DNA of 64,000 nucleotides from Pseudoalteromonas sp049257235 (GTDB lineage: Bacteria > Pseudomonadota > Gammaproteobacteria > Enterobacterales > Alteromonadaceae): positions 248,001-312,000 of the forward strand of contig NZ_JBMMUF010000001.1 in NCBI RefSeq assembly GCF_049257235.1, read 5' to 3'. The notes under the pieces are model-generated. The model saw nothing but the letters and a program-made list of their open reading frames with translations. It did not search any database and was not told the DNA's origin. The position numbers were made by a program, and so were the translations under genes. This document shows, one piece after another, positions 1 to 8,815 of this stretch. Within the stretch, counting starts at the first letter, position 1. Every line of letters starts with the position of its first letter.

Positions 1-218
1 CAACGCTCATCAACCATAGCAACATCGACCTGATCCCAAGCAATATCAAGGCCTGAAAGATATTTGTATGCTGGTGCTGGTGATGACCCGCCAGAGACCA
101 TCAAGGATGCACGTTGACCTTGTGAAAGCGCAGCGCTGATACGCTGCTCAAGTGATGCAGCAAGTGCCTGTGTCATTTGCTCTTTGGAATCAAAAAAACG
201 TTCTGTAATGTTTGCCAT
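1..218 (-). CDS. pgl: 6-phosphogluconolactonase, N-terminal part
   Basis: Hydrolyses 6-phosphogluconolactone to 6-phosphogluconate, the second step of the oxidative pentose phosphate/Entner-Doudoroff route, in the cytoplasm. The window cuts the gene; about 72 N-terminal residues are visible, beginning MANITERFF. A glycine/serine loop reading SGGSSP near residue 43 and a following VDVAMVDER segment are typical of the SugarP isomerase-like (NagB/DevB) fold of this family. The start codon overlaps the zwf stop by one base (TAATG on the minus strand), so the two are translationally coupled in one operon. The identification rests on these motifs and on adjacency to zwf. Confidence 0.9.
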   Translation of the reverse strand, partial: MANITERFFDSKEQMTQALAASLEQRISAALSQGQRASLMVSGGSSPAPAYKYLSGLDIAWDQVDVAMVDER

Positions 219-1693
219 TATGCACCTTCTCCCGCCGCGTTAAACCATTTGTGGCCCGATCCTGCAAGCAAATCATCTGAGTCTTCTGGCCCCCAAGTTC
301 CAGCGCGGTACAAGGCAGGCTTACCCTTTTCTTGCCAACGCTCGATGATTGGATCAATCCATTTCCACGCTTGACGTACTTCATCGCGGTGGATAAACAG
401 TGACGGGTTATTTGCTGCAGCATCTAACATCAAACGCTTGTATGCGTCTGAATGGAAACCATTTGAGTAAGACTCAGATAGTTCAATGTTCAAGGTGACA
501 GGCTCTAATTGCATCTCAAGGTTATCAAGACGCTTAGACATCAAGGTCAGCTTAATGCTTTCTTCTGGCTGTAGGCGGATCACCAAACGGTTTGGCTGAA
601 TTGGGCCAACATTTTGCTCATATACGTTGTGCGACACTGGTTTGTATTCAACCACGATTTCGGCACAGCGCTTCTTCATACGCTTACCCGTGCGAAGGTA
701 GAAAGGTACGCCTGCCCAACGCCAGTTATCGATGTGCGCTTTGATAGCCACATAGGTTTCTGTTGCGCTTGAACCCTCGCCTAACTCTTCCAAATAGCCA
801 GGCACAAGTTTGCCGTCTAGATCACCCGGTACATATTGACCACGAACGATATTTTCATCAACATGCTCACCCAGAAGTGGGCGAAGCGCCTCTAGCACTT
901 TAAGCTTTTCAGTACGAATTGCATTAGCTGTAAGCTTGTGCGGTGATTCCATCGCCACAAGACATAGCAGTTGTAGCAGGTGGTTTTGAATCATATCGCG
1001 AAGTGCACCCGCTTTATCATAAAAGCCTGCACGACTCTCAAGACCCACTGTCTCTGAAATGCTGATTTGAATATTATCAATGGTCTTTGCATCCCATAAG
1101 TTTTCAAACACAGAGTTTGAGAAACGCAATGCCATTAAGTTCTGAACTGTTTCTTTACCTAGGTAGTGGTCGATGCGAAATACTTGTTCTTCTTTGAAAT
1201 ACTGCGCGATTTTAGCGTTAATTTCTTCCGCAGACTTACCACAGTAACCAATTGGCTTTTCTACTACAACGCGTGATGATTCAGTAATTAAGCCTTTTGT
1301 TGACAGAATTTCACAACACTGGCCATACACCGCTGGTGGGAGTGATAAATAGAACACACGTGACTTGTCTTCATCGTGTTCATCTAGAATGGTTTTAAGT
1401 TCGTCCCACAGTGAATCTGCTTCGGTCACATTGACAACGACTGGCACTAAATATTGTGCAAATGCCTTCCAATCCTTGGCGTTGTATTCTCCTTTACCTA
1501 AATGCTCTTTCAGCGCTTCGTGAGCGGTATCAATATACTCATCACGCTTATCTGCGCCTCGCACTGTCGGTAAAATACGGGTTCCTTGAGGTAAGTTGCC
1601 TTCCTGATAAGCGCGATACATAGCAGGCAATAATTTGCGAAGTGCAAGATCGCCGCCGCCACCAAATATGATCATATCAAAAGGATTTAGCAT
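218..1693 (-). CDS. zwf: Glucose-6-phosphate 1-dehydrogenase
   Basis: Oxidises glucose 6-phosphate to 6-phosphogluconolactone with NAD(P)+, feeding the oxidative pentose phosphate and Entner-Doudoroff routes. The protein has 491 residues, the usual length. An N-terminal dinucleotide-binding loop (FGGGGDLALRK, residues 10-20) and the family signature RIDHYLGK (residues 173-180, with the substrate-binding Lys180 and the conserved His176) are intact. EKPIGY near residue 145 is the conserved strand before the active site. It lies upstream of pgl with a one-base overlap and 316 bases downstream of pgi on the same strand, so it may have its own promoter. Confidence 0.97.
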   Translation of the reverse strand: MLNPFDMIIFGGGGDLALRKLLPAMYRAYQEGNLPQGTRILPTVRGADKRDEYIDTAHEALKEHLGKGEYNAKDWKAFAQYLVPVVVNVTEADSLWDELKTILDEHDEDKSRVFYLSLPPAVYGQCCEILSTKGLITESSRVVVEKPIGYCGKSAEEINAKIAQYFKEEQVFRIDHYLGKETVQNLMALRFSNSVFENLWDAKTIDNIQISISETVGLESRAGFYDKAGALRDMIQNHLLQLLCLVAMESPHKLTANAIRTEKLKVLEALRPLLGEHVDENIVRGQYVPGDLDGKLVPGYLEELGEGSSATETYVAIKAHIDNWRWAGVPFYLRTGKRMKKRCAEIVVEYKPVSHNVYEQNVGPIQPNRLVIRLQPEESIKLTLMSKRLDNLEMQLEPVTLNIELSESYSNGFHSDAYKRLMLDAAANNPSLFIHRDEVRQAWKWIDPIIERWQEKGKPALYRAGTWGPEDSDDLLAGSGHKWFNAAGEGA

Positions 1694-2009
1694 TATTTAC
1701 TCTCTACCTATTTACTAAGTTCCCCTGCTTTTCATGCCTCAGGAAAACAAATAATTACAACTCGTGAGCCCGTGGATCGCTACATGACGGCTCTTTAAAT
1801 ACACTTTCATAACATGAGCTTGGTGCTCATCAACCGTACTCTTTTCCCTATCAGAAAAAGATAAACCCCGACATTCATTTTCTCTGTCAAAGTTTTAGAA
1901 TAAATGAGTCTTAGGGATTCTGTACGTCCTCTCACAAACACACAGGCCCTAAAGACTCCAGCGCTACCCGTTCAAAGGTATTCTTTGTGCCGCTTATACG
2001 GCAAATTCA
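1694..2009. other. Intergenic region between pgi and zwf
   Basis: 316 bases with no convincing gene. It must carry the zwf promoter if zwf is not cotranscribed with pgi. An imperfect inverted repeat lies in its pgi-proximal half (listed separately). I looked for a second LacI-type operator or a convincing HexR palindrome upstream of zwf and did not see one. Confidence 0.6.
1906..1958. repeat. Imperfect inverted repeat downstream of pgi
   Basis: GAGTCTTAGGG (1906-1916) and CCCTAAAGACTC (1947-1958) pair over 11 bases with one unpaired base and a loop of about 30 bases. It lies 52 bases past the pgi stop. There is no clear U-tract, so it is not a standard intrinsic terminator; it could help end or stabilise the pgi transcript. 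Function is unknown. Confidence 0.4.
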
Positions 2010-3653
2010 TTACTGGCGTTTCGCTTGATAATACGCCATCAAACCAGACGTTGAACTGTCATGTTCAGCTATACGATTGTCACGTAATTCTGATTCAATA
2101 TTTTTGGCTAGGCCTTTGCCTAACTCAACGCCCCATTGATCAAAAGAGCAAATCTCTAAAATGATCCCTTGGACAAAAATTTTGTGCTCATACAAGGCAA
2201 TTAGTCGACCCAAAGCCTTAGCATCTACCTTGTCCAGTAAGATAGAGGTCGTTGGGCGATTACCTTGATGCACCTTATGCTCAACTAGCTGTGCAATTTG
2301 CTCTTCATTGACACCTTTTGCCGCCAGCTCTTCACGCACTTGTTGTGCTGAAACGCCATTCATCATGGCCTCGCTTTGTGCGAAAAAATTAGACATCAAA
2401 ATTGTGTGGTGGTCGTCGACCTCACATTGCGATTGCACCGAGCCAATAAAGTCAGCAGGTACAATAGTCGTGCCTTGATGCAGATACTGGTAAAAGGCGT
2501 GCTGGCCATTAATACCCGTCATCCCCCAAATAAGTGGCACCGTTGTGTAGTTCACCGCGCTACCCGCAAATGTCACAGACTTACCGTTACTTTCCATCTC
2601 GCCTTGCTGTAGATAGGCTGGCAACATGTGCAGTGCTTGATCATATGGCAAGATAGCCTGCGCTCTATGATCTAAAAAGCTGGCATTCCATACACTTAAC
2701 AGCCCCATCAAGACTGGAATATTGTCGCTCAACGGTGCTTGCTGGAAGTGAGTATCCACCTCGAATGCGCCTTCCAGCATGTCTATAAATGCATCAAAAC
2801 CTAAATAAAGGGCAATCGGTAAGCCTATCGCACTCCACATTGAAAAACGACCGCCAACCCAATCCCACATAGTGAATACGTTTTCATCAGCAATACCAAA
2901 GGCTGCTGTTTTTTCTAAGTTGGTACTCACAGCAACAAAGTGCTTGGCAATGGCACTGTTATCACCAGCAGCTGCACGTAACCACTTCACCGCGGTTGAT
3001 GCGTTGGTCATTGTCTCTGACGTGGTAAATGTTTTCGACGACACTACGAATAATGTTGTTTCAGGGTTTACCTTCTTCAGTACATGAGCAATCTGCACAC
3101 CGTCGACATTCGAGACATAATGCACATTAAGCGTGTCATCGACATAACTTGCCAAGGCTTCGGTAGCCATCTGAGGGCCCAAGTTTGAACCGCCCACACC
3201 AATACTGACAACATCCTTTACCGCTTTACCAGTGTAGCCAAGCCACTGACCTGAGCGCACCTTTTCTACAAAACCTTTAATCTTTGCTAGTTCTGTTTCA
3301 ACTTGTTCGGTGACATTTTCACCGTCAACCACAATCGGGGTTTTCGCACGGTTGCGAAGCGCAGTATGCAGGACCGCTCGCCCTTCAGTAATGTTAATTT
3401 TTTCACCGGCGAACATTTTGTCTCGCCACTGTGTTAGTTCACACTCGTTTGCAAGAGACACTAAAGCATCACGCACCTTTTCAGTCACCAGCTGCTTTGA
3501 ATAATCGAAAAGCACACCGGGAATTTCTACTGAAAAAGTTGAAAAACGGTTTGCGTCTTGGGCAAATAATTGCTGCAAATGCACATCTTTTAAAACATCT
3601 GCTTGTTCTTTAAGCAATTGCCAACTCGTTAATTGTGAACGACTCGCGACCAT
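2010..3653 (-). CDS. pgi: Glucose-6-phosphate isomerase
   Basis: Interconverts glucose 6-phosphate and fructose 6-phosphate in the cytoplasm. The 547-residue product matches the usual length of the bacterial enzyme. The sugar-phosphate loop GIGGSNLGP, the signature stretch ENVFTMWDWVGGRFSMWSA, the active-site NGQHAFYQ segment and the C-terminal GVELGKGLAK with the catalytic lysine are all present. It is transcribed away from a LacI-family regulator, and the shared 458-base gap holds two palindromes that could be its operators, suggesting sugar-responsive control. Pairing with zwf-pgl puts the branch point of hexose phosphate use in one cluster. Confidence 0.97.
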   Translation of the reverse strand: MVASRSQLTSWQLLKEQADVLKDVHLQQLFAQDANRFSTFSVEIPGVLFDYSKQLVTEKVRDALVSLANECELTQWRDKMFAGEKINITEGRAVLHTALRNRAKTPIVVDGENVTEQVETELAKIKGFVEKVRSGQWLGYTGKAVKDVVSIGVGGSNLGPQMATEALASYVDDTLNVHYVSNVDGVQIAHVLKKVNPETTLFVVSSKTFTTSETMTNASTAVKWLRAAAGDNSAIAKHFVAVSTNLEKTAAFGIADENVFTMWDWVGGRFSMWSAIGLPIALYLGFDAFIDMLEGAFEVDTHFQQAPLSDNIPVLMGLLSVWNASFLDHRAQAILPYDQALHMLPAYLQQGEMESNGKSVTFAGSAVNYTTVPLIWGMTGINGQHAFYQYLHQGTTIVPADFIGSVQSQCEVDDHHTILMSNFFAQSEAMMNGVSAQQVREELAAKGVNEEQIAQLVEHKVHQGNRPTTSILLDKVDAKALGRLIALYEHKIFVQGIILEICSFDQWGVELGKGLAKNIESELRDNRIAEHDSSTSGLMAYYQAKRQ

Positions 3654-3817
3654 TTCGTGTACCCCTAGCTCCTGAACTGATTATTTAGTTAACGCAAAGA
3701 TTCTTTATTAATTGTTAAAGATAGCCACAATATTGTGACATTTCGCGTATTTTTAGAGCGTAAATAAACTTATAAAATACTGTTTATCACCATCTCGCTG
3801 ACCACGTTAAGTTAAAA

Positions 3818-3831
3818 TGACAACGCTGTCA
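3818..3831. promoter_or_regulatory. Candidate LacI-family operator 1
   Basis: TGACAACGCTGTCA is a 14-base palindrome with 12 of 14 positions symmetric and a central CG, the shape expected for LacI-family operators. On the minus strand its end reads TTTGACAGC, where TTGACA could serve as a -35 element for pgi, so binding would block RNA polymerase. The assignment to the adjacent regulator is inferred from position. Confidence 0.6.
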
Positions 3832-3883
3832 AATAGCTTATTTTCGATTTTATTTGCAGAATCATAGCGCATATTTTCATCTT

Positions 3884-3897
3884 TGACACCGGTATCA
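3884..3897. promoter_or_regulatory. Candidate LacI-family operator 2
   Basis: TGACACCGGTATCA is symmetric at 12 of 14 positions with a central CCGG. It shares the TGACA...TCA arms with the site 66 bases away, and that spacing would permit looping by a tetrameric regulator. It lies 215 bases upstream of the LacI-family gene start and may mediate autoregulation. Confidence 0.6.
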
Positions 3898-4111
3898 TTA
3901 GGAAAAAATGAAATTTATTCTGCTATTTCGTTATAAGTTTAGATACACTCAACGAAAAATTTGACTCAAAGTCACTTTTATAAGCCTACATTTAGTATGG
4001 CCTTTGCAAAAAGCGCTATTTGGAGGCGGCATGATAAAGCAACATGCACATAAACAACATGAGAAAATTTTGAAGGCTATCACTGCCACGCAAGGATAAT
4101 AAGAAAAGATC

Positions 4112-5140
4112 ATGAAAGTAACCATCAATGATGTTGCGAAACTCGCCGGTGTGTCGATGAAAACGGTTTCGCGTGTAATTAACAAAGAACCTTCCGTGCG
4201 CAAAAAAACCCATGACATAGTGATGGCAGCGGTAAAAGAATTAAATTATCAACCTAATCTTGCAGCACGTAATCTTGCAGGCTCATCAGCGTTTGCCATT
4301 GGCTTGGTGTATGACAACCCGAACGCTTATTACGTTATTGATATGCAAAACGGGGTATTATCGCGCTGCCGCCAAGAAGGGTATGAATTGGTGATACACC
4401 CATGCAGTTATGCCGACAGTCAGATGCGGGATGAGCTTAAAACCATGATCCAGCGCTCGCGCATTGCCGGTTTGGTACTCACTCCCCCTTTGTCTGAACA
4501 ACAAGACATCATCGATGAGCTCGACAGCATGAACATGCACTATGTGCGTATTTTATCTGGCCGTGGCTCTAGCAATGACGATGACTCGTGCATTTACGTG
4601 AACGACTATGCGGCTTCATACGAGATTACCGCGCACCTTATCGGCCTTGGTCACAAGAATATTGCGTTTATTTGTGGTGATGAAGAGCACAAATCGACCT
4701 CTGAACGACTTGCTGGATATCAAAAGGCGCTCAGTGATAACGGCATTAGTCAACGCGATGAGTTTATTTATCGTGGTGAGTACTCATTCGAGTCTGGCGT
4801 CAACGGCGCGAAGGAGTTGCTCAAAGATAACAACGCACTGGCTGTTACAGCCGTTATGGGTGGTAACGATGAAATCGCCGCAGGGGCTTTGTTCGCCGCA
4901 CGCTTGATGAACATCGCGATTCCGAGCGAATTGGCAATCACAGGATTTGAGGACTCGCCTTTCTCGAAACAAACGTGGCCAAAACTCACCACTGCACACC
5001 AAGAGAATGATGTTATTTCAGAGCATGCCGCGCGCCTATTGTTCAGTAAAACCCGTGGTGCACGCAATCAAGATAAAGACATCACGCGCATCTTTACCCC
5101 TACATTGGTTGTACGCGACAGTTCAGCAGCGCAGTCGTAG
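4112..5140 (+). CDS. LacI-family transcriptional regulator
   Basis: A 342-residue DNA-binding regulator. Residues 3-50 form the canonical LacI helix-turn-helix plus hinge (TINDVAKLAGVSMKTVSRVI, then NYQPNLAARNL), and the rest matches a periplasmic-binding-protein-like effector domain with the usual AIGLVYDNPN opening and the late TGFEDSPFSKQTWPKLTT segment. The effector is not identifiable from sequence. It is divergent from pgi-zwf-pgl, and the gap carries two LacI-type palindromes, so I infer that it controls these glucose-6-phosphate genes and perhaps itself. It ends 117 bases before rnfA on the same strand but is probably not part of the rnf operon. Confidence 0.92.
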   Translation: MKVTINDVAKLAGVSMKTVSRVINKEPSVRKKTHDIVMAAVKELNYQPNLAARNLAGSSAFAIGLVYDNPNAYYVIDMQNGVLSRCRQEGYELVIHPCSYADSQMRDELKTMIQRSRIAGLVLTPPLSEQQDIIDELDSMNMHYVRILSGRGSSNDDDSCIYVNDYAASYEITAHLIGLGHKNIAFICGDEEHKSTSERLAGYQKALSDNGISQRDEFIYRGEYSFESGVNGAKELLKDNNALAVTAVMGGNDEIAAGALFAARLMNIAIPSELAITGFEDSPFSKQTWPKLTTAHQENDVISEHAARLLFSKTRGARNQDKDITRIFTPTLVVRDSSAAQS

Positions 5141-5257
5141 TCACTATCACGGCCAAGGAAAAAGAGCCCCTTGGCCCGTTTAAAACTCGCCTAACTGTTG
5201 TGAAATGAACGAGAAATAAGGATAATACGCGAGTTATTATCAGTTATTCGGGTGCCC

Positions 5258-5839
5258 ATGACGGAATATCTATTACTGCTAGTCAGTACCGTGTTGGTTA
5301 ACAATTTCGTGCTTGTACAGTTTTTAGGCCTGTGTCCTTTTATGGGGGTATCAAGCAAGCTTGATACTGCCGTGGGTATGTCATTGGCAACTACCTTTGT
5401 ACTCACATTGGCATCCGTGACCAGTTATTTGGTTAACCAATATATTTTATTGCCCCTAGAGCTCACGTTCTTACGTACTATGAGCTTTATTTTGGTGATT
5501 GCTGTTGTGGTGCAATTTACCGAGATGGTGGTGCAAAAAACCTCGCCAACGTTATACCGATTACTGGGTATTTTCTTACCACTGATCACCACTAACTGTG
5601 CTGTATTGGGTGTTGCTTTATTGAACATTAAAGAACAACACAGCTTCGTTGAGTCGGCAGTTTATGGCTTTGGTGCAGCGGTGGGATTCTCTCTCGTATT
5701 AGTACTTTTTGCTGCCATGCGTGAACGCTTAGCAGGTGCCGATGTGCCGATACCCTTTAAAGGTGCGGCCATTGCAATGGTCACCGCAGGACTGATGTCG
5801 ATGGCGTTTATGGGCTTTAGCGGACTGGTTAAGTTTTAA
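5258..5839 (+). CDS. rnfA: Rnf complex membrane subunit RnfA (RsxA)
   Basis: Integral membrane subunit of the Rnf ion-translocating ferredoxin:NAD oxidoreductase (in E. coli, the SoxR-reducing Rsx complex). The 193-residue product has about six hydrophobic segments and the typical start MTEYLLLLVSTVLVNNFVLV followed by QFLGLCPFMG. Half-membrane motifs NFVLVQFLGLCP and ITTNCAVLGVAL carry the cysteines known to hold an intramembrane Fe-S cluster with RnfE. A GTG six bases upstream is also possible, but ATG at 5258 gives the standard N-terminus. First gene of a six-gene rnf operon with rnfB following after two bases. Confidence 0.96.
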   Translation: MTEYLLLLVSTVLVNNFVLVQFLGLCPFMGVSSKLDTAVGMSLATTFVLTLASVTSYLVNQYILLPLELTFLRTMSFILVIAVVVQFTEMVVQKTSPTLYRLLGIFLPLITTNCAVLGVALLNIKEQHSFVESAVYGFGAAVGFSLVLVLFAAMRERLAGADVPIPFKGAAIAMVTAGLMSMAFMGFSGLVKF

Positions 5840-5841
5840 TT

Positions 5842-6396
5842 ATGACTTTATTTTACGCTCTGATTGCTCTGGGCATACTTGCACTGGTGTTTGGCCTTGT
5901 TCTTGGCTTCGCTGCAGTGCGTTTTCGTGTTGAAGGTGACCCAATTGTTGAGCAAATAGATTCTATTTTGCCGCAAACGCAATGTGGTCAATGTGGCTAC
6001 CCAGGTTGTCGCCCTTACGCTGAGGCCATTGCCAACGGAGACGACGTTAACAAGTGCCCACCGGGTGGCGAAGCAACGGTGAAAAAGCTCGCTGATTTAA
6101 TGGGCGTGGAAGCCAAACCTCTCGCTGGCGGTGAAGAAGCAGAGCCAGTCAAAAAAGTAGCGTATATTCGCGAAGATGAATGTATTGGCTGTACCAAATG
6201 TATTCAGGCCTGCCCTGTCGATGCCATTGTTGGTGCTACACGACAAATGCACACCGTGCTGATTGATGAATGTACTGGTTGTGACCTATGCGTAGACCCA
6301 TGTCCTGTAGATTGCATCGATATGGTGCCTGTTGCACCAAGCAAACAAACGTGGAAATGGCAGTTAGACGCCATCCCCGTGACGCACATTGATTAA
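5842..6396 (+). CDS. rnfB: Rnf complex ferredoxin subunit RnfB (RsxB)
   Basis: Carries electrons within the Rnf complex. One N-terminal membrane anchor (residues 4-25), an ASF-type 4Fe-4S domain (Cys48, Cys51, Cys56, Cys72) and two ferredoxin-type clusters: Cys114/117/120/124 and Cys144/147/150/154. The length of 184 residues is close to the compact proteobacterial form rather than the longer acetogen form with extra clusters. Sits between rnfA and rnfC; its end lies 10 bases before the chosen rnfC start, and the rnfC ribosome-binding site partly overlaps its stop codon. Confidence 0.96.
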   Translation: MTLFYALIALGILALVFGLVLGFAAVRFRVEGDPIVEQIDSILPQTQCGQCGYPGCRPYAEAIANGDDVNKCPPGGEATVKKLADLMGVEAKPLAGGEEAEPVKKVAYIREDECIGCTKCIQACPVDAIVGATRQMHTVLIDECTGCDLCVDPCPVDCIDMVPVAPSKQTWKWQLDAIPVTHID

Positions 6397-6403
6397 GAGG
6401 TGG
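6395..6403 (+). promoter_or_regulatory. Ribosome binding site that decides the rnfC start
   Basis: AAGAGGTGG is a strong Shine-Dalgarno match ending three bases before the TTG at 6407. An earlier in-frame TTG at 6389 lies upstream of it and has no comparable site, so the later TTG is the better start for rnfC. Confidence 0.6.
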
Positions 6404-6406
6404 AAG

Positions 6407-8815
6407 TTGGACTCTTTATTAGAACGAATTAGTCGCGGTGAATTATGGCAAAGCCCTGGAGGGGTTCACCCTCCTGTGCGTAAAAGCCAGTCGAACTCGT
6501 TACCTATCCACACACTGCCTTTGCCAGATAAAATAATTTTACCCATTAAGCAGCACATCGGTGCGCAGGGCAAATTATTGGTGAACGTTGATGAAAAGGT
6601 GCTAAAGGGACAAGCCCTCACCAAACCTGCAACGAATTGGTCTGTGCCTGTTCACGCACCCACTTCAGGGCGCATTATAGATATTACGCCGATGCCATCG
6701 GCGCACCCTTCGGCATTGCCAGAAATCAGTATTGTTATTGAACCAGATGGCGAAGACACATGGTGCCAACTGGTCCCTTACCCAAACTACCGCGAAATGA
6801 GCGCTGAGCGCATCATCGATATTTTGCACTTTTCAGGTATCTCTGGGATGGGTGGTGCTGGCTTTCCAACTTACATCAAAGCATCGACCAAGCAAGATAT
6901 TGATGTCCTGATCATCAATGGTGCTGAGTGTGAGCCGTATATAAGCGCTGATGATGTTTTGATGCAGGCACACAGCGAAGAAATCGTCCGTGGTATCGAT
7001 GTATTACGTCATCTATTGCAGCCAAAAATCACATTGATTGCCATTGAAGATGACAAACCAAAAGCAATCGCAGCAATGCAGGCCGCTTGCCAAGAAATTG
7101 ATGATATACAGGTTCGCAGCATACCGACCAAGTATCCATCAGGTGGTGAAAAGCAACTTATTCAAATACTTACTTCGTTGGAAGTACCTGCCGGTGGCAT
7201 TCCTGCCGATATCGGTGTGTTAGTGCAAAACGTGGGTACCATGTACGCGGTGCAGCAAGCCGTTGAATTAGGTAAACCGCTTATTGAGCGTGTGGTCACA
7301 GTAACTGGTGAAACACTAGGCCAGCAACGTAATGTGTGGGCACTCCTCGGAACGCCAGTGAAGCACTTACTGGCACAGCAAGCGTTTACTCCTGAGCCAA
7401 TGCAACGCGTCATCATGGGTGGCCCCATGATGGGATTCACCTTGCCAACAGTGCGTATACCAGTGGTAAAAACAACCAACTGTATTTTGGCACCCACAGC
7501 TAAAGAAATGCCTGAAGGTGGCCCTGAGCGCGCGTGTATTCGTTGCAGTGCTTGTGCCGATGCATGCCCAGCCTCATTGCTACCACAACAGTTGCAATGG
7601 TTCGCTAAGAACAAAGAATACAACAAGTTAGAAGAGCACAAGCTCTTTGACTGTATTGAATGTGGTGCCTGTGCATATGTGTGCCCCAGCGAAATTCCGC
7701 TGGTGCAATACTATCGCGTTGCCAAAGCGCAAATGCGCGAGCAAAAAATTGAACAAGTGAAGTCTGATCGTGCAAAAGAACGCTTTGAAGCACGTAAAGA
7801 GCGCTTAGAGCGTGAACAAGAAGAGCGCCGTAATCGCCACAAGCGCCCTAGTCGCAGCGCCAAACAACAAGATGAACAAAGCAAAGAAAAAGTAGCGCAA
7901 GCACTGGCACGCGTTAAAGCAAAAACACCAAGTGTCACCTCTGCCAAAGATAAAGTGGCCGAAGCGATAGCACGAGCAAAGGCTAAAAAAGCCACTGGCA
8001 CCGTTGAGCCAGACAATAGCGAAGTGGCACAAGAGCGAGCAGCGCGCAAAGAGCAAGCACGTTTGTACAAAGAGCAAAAGCAACAAGACTCACAGACCGA
8101 ATCAGCCAAACCTGATGATAAAAAGGCCGCAGTTGCCGCTGCCATTGCTCGCGCAAAAGCCAAAAAGGCTTCTGAGCAATCGGGTGAGAGTGCAACAGCA
8201 AACGAGCAAAGCACGCCTGCGGATGATAAAAAGGCCGCAGTTGCCGCTGCCATTGCCCGTGCAAAAGCCAAAAAGGCTGCTCAACAAGCAAGCGAAGATA
8301 CTTGCGAGAGCCAACCAAGCACGCCAGCGGATGATAAAAAAGCCGCAGTGGCCGCTGCCATTGCTCGCGCCAAAGCCAAAAAGGCAGCTCAACAAGCAAG
8401 CGAAGATACTTGCGAGAGCGAACCAAGCACGCCAGCGGATGATAAAAAAGCCGCTGTAGCCGCTGCCATTGCTCGCGCCAAAGCCAAAAAGGCAGCCAAA
8501 GAAGCCCAGCAAAGCAGCGATGCAGAGTCTACTGACGCGCCATCACAAGAGCAAGCGCAAGATGTCTCAACGCAAGATAAGAAAAAGGCCGCTGTAGCTG
8601 CTGCCATTGCCCGTGCAAAAGCGAAAAAAGCAGCCAAAGATGCCCAGCAAAGCAGCGATGCAGAGCCTGCTGACGCGCCATCACAAGAGCAAGCGCAAGA
8701 AGTCTCAGCACAGGATAAGAAAAAAGCCGCTGTAGCTGCTGCCATTGCCCGTGCAAAAGCGAAAAAAGCAGCGCGTGAGGCACAAGAAAATTCTGACCAA
8801 GAGGATCCATCATGA
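6407..8815 (+). CDS. rnfC: Rnf complex NADH-binding subunit RnfC with repeat tail
   Basis: Peripheral subunit that binds NADH/FMN and carries two 4Fe-4S clusters. After the N-terminal GELWQSPGGVHPP segment come the glycine-rich SGMGGAGFPTYIK nucleotide-binding motif, a GAECEPY motif and ferredoxin-type motifs CIRCSACADACP and CIECGACAYVCP. Beyond about residue 450 the protein is a charged, Ala/Lys-rich tail with six near-identical repeats (core KKAAVAAAIARAKAKKA) and two degenerate ones, probably helical. At about 802 residues it is far longer than repeat-less homologues; long Ala/Lys tails do occur in gammaproteobacterial RsxC. Starts with TTG, chosen by its ribosome-binding site; overlaps rnfD by four bases. 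Confidence 0.95.
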   Translation: MDSLLERISRGELWQSPGGVHPPVRKSQSNSLPIHTLPLPDKIILPIKQHIGAQGKLLVNVDEKVLKGQALTKPATNWSVPVHAPTSGRIIDITPMPSAHPSALPEISIVIEPDGEDTWCQLVPYPNYREMSAERIIDILHFSGISGMGGAGFPTYIKASTKQDIDVLIINGAECEPYISADDVLMQAHSEEIVRGIDVLRHLLQPKITLIAIEDDKPKAIAAMQAACQEIDDIQVRSIPTKYPSGGEKQLIQILTSLEVPAGGIPADIGVLVQNVGTMYAVQQAVELGKPLIERVVTVTGETLGQQRNVWALLGTPVKHLLAQQAFTPEPMQRVIMGGPMMGFTLPTVRIPVVKTTNCILAPTAKEMPEGGPERACIRCSACADACPASLLPQQLQWFAKNKEYNKLEEHKLFDCIECGACAYVCPSEIPLVQYYRVAKAQMREQKIEQVKSDRAKERFEARKERLEREQEERRNRHKRPSRSAKQQDEQSKEKVAQALARVKAKTPSVTSAKDKVAEAIARAKAKKATGTVEPDNSEVAQERAARKEQARLYKEQKQQDSQTESAKPDDKKAAVAAAIARAKAKKASEQSGESATANEQSTPADDKKAAVAAAIARAKAKKAAQQASEDTCESQPSTPADDKKAAVAAAIARAKAKKAAQQASEDTCESEPSTPADDKKAAVAAAIARAKAKKAAKEAQQSSDAESTDAPSQEQAQDVSTQDKKKAAVAAAIARAKAKKAAKDAQQSSDAEPADAPSQEQAQEVSAQDKKKAAVAAAIARAKAKKAAREAQENSDQEDPS
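7870..8800 (+). repeat. In-frame repeats encoding the RnfC C-terminal tail
   Basis: Six near-identical copies of a segment encoding KKAAVAAAIARAKAKKA, starting near 8120, 8230, 8335, 8440, 8585 and 8723, plus two more diverged copies near 7885-7930 and 7950-7995. Units are about 105-145 bases apart. Inter-repeat linkers are acidic/Gln-rich and also duplicated (for example QQASEDTCES twice, QQSSDAE twice). Synonymous differences between copies show partial divergence. Confidence 0.9.

Larger units (their letters stand above)
3654..4111. other. Divergent regulatory region between pgi and lacI-type gene
   Basis: 458 bases without a gene, AT-rich, between two divergent genes. It contains a perfect 12-base palindrome CACAATATTGTG (3726-3737) of unknown use and two LacI-type operator candidates centred 66 bases apart (listed separately). 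Each operator candidate contains a TTGACA at one end (one readable on each strand), which could be -35 elements, but matching -10 boxes are poor, so promoters are not called. Confidence 0.6.

Noticed and set aside
1735..1765. Possible HexR half-site (TAATTACA) upstream of zwf
   Set aside because: Only one half matches; the other arm is not a palindrome partner, so it is not called.
3949..4218. Minus-strand open frame overlapping the LacI-type gene start
   Set aside because: Overlaps the helix-turn-helix coding sequence, no family resemblance, Cys-rich shadow composition.
7162..8813. Long minus-strand open frames opposite rnfC
   Set aside because: They arise from the Ala/Lys repeat codons read in reverse; low-complexity, no start signals, and the plus-strand gene is certain.
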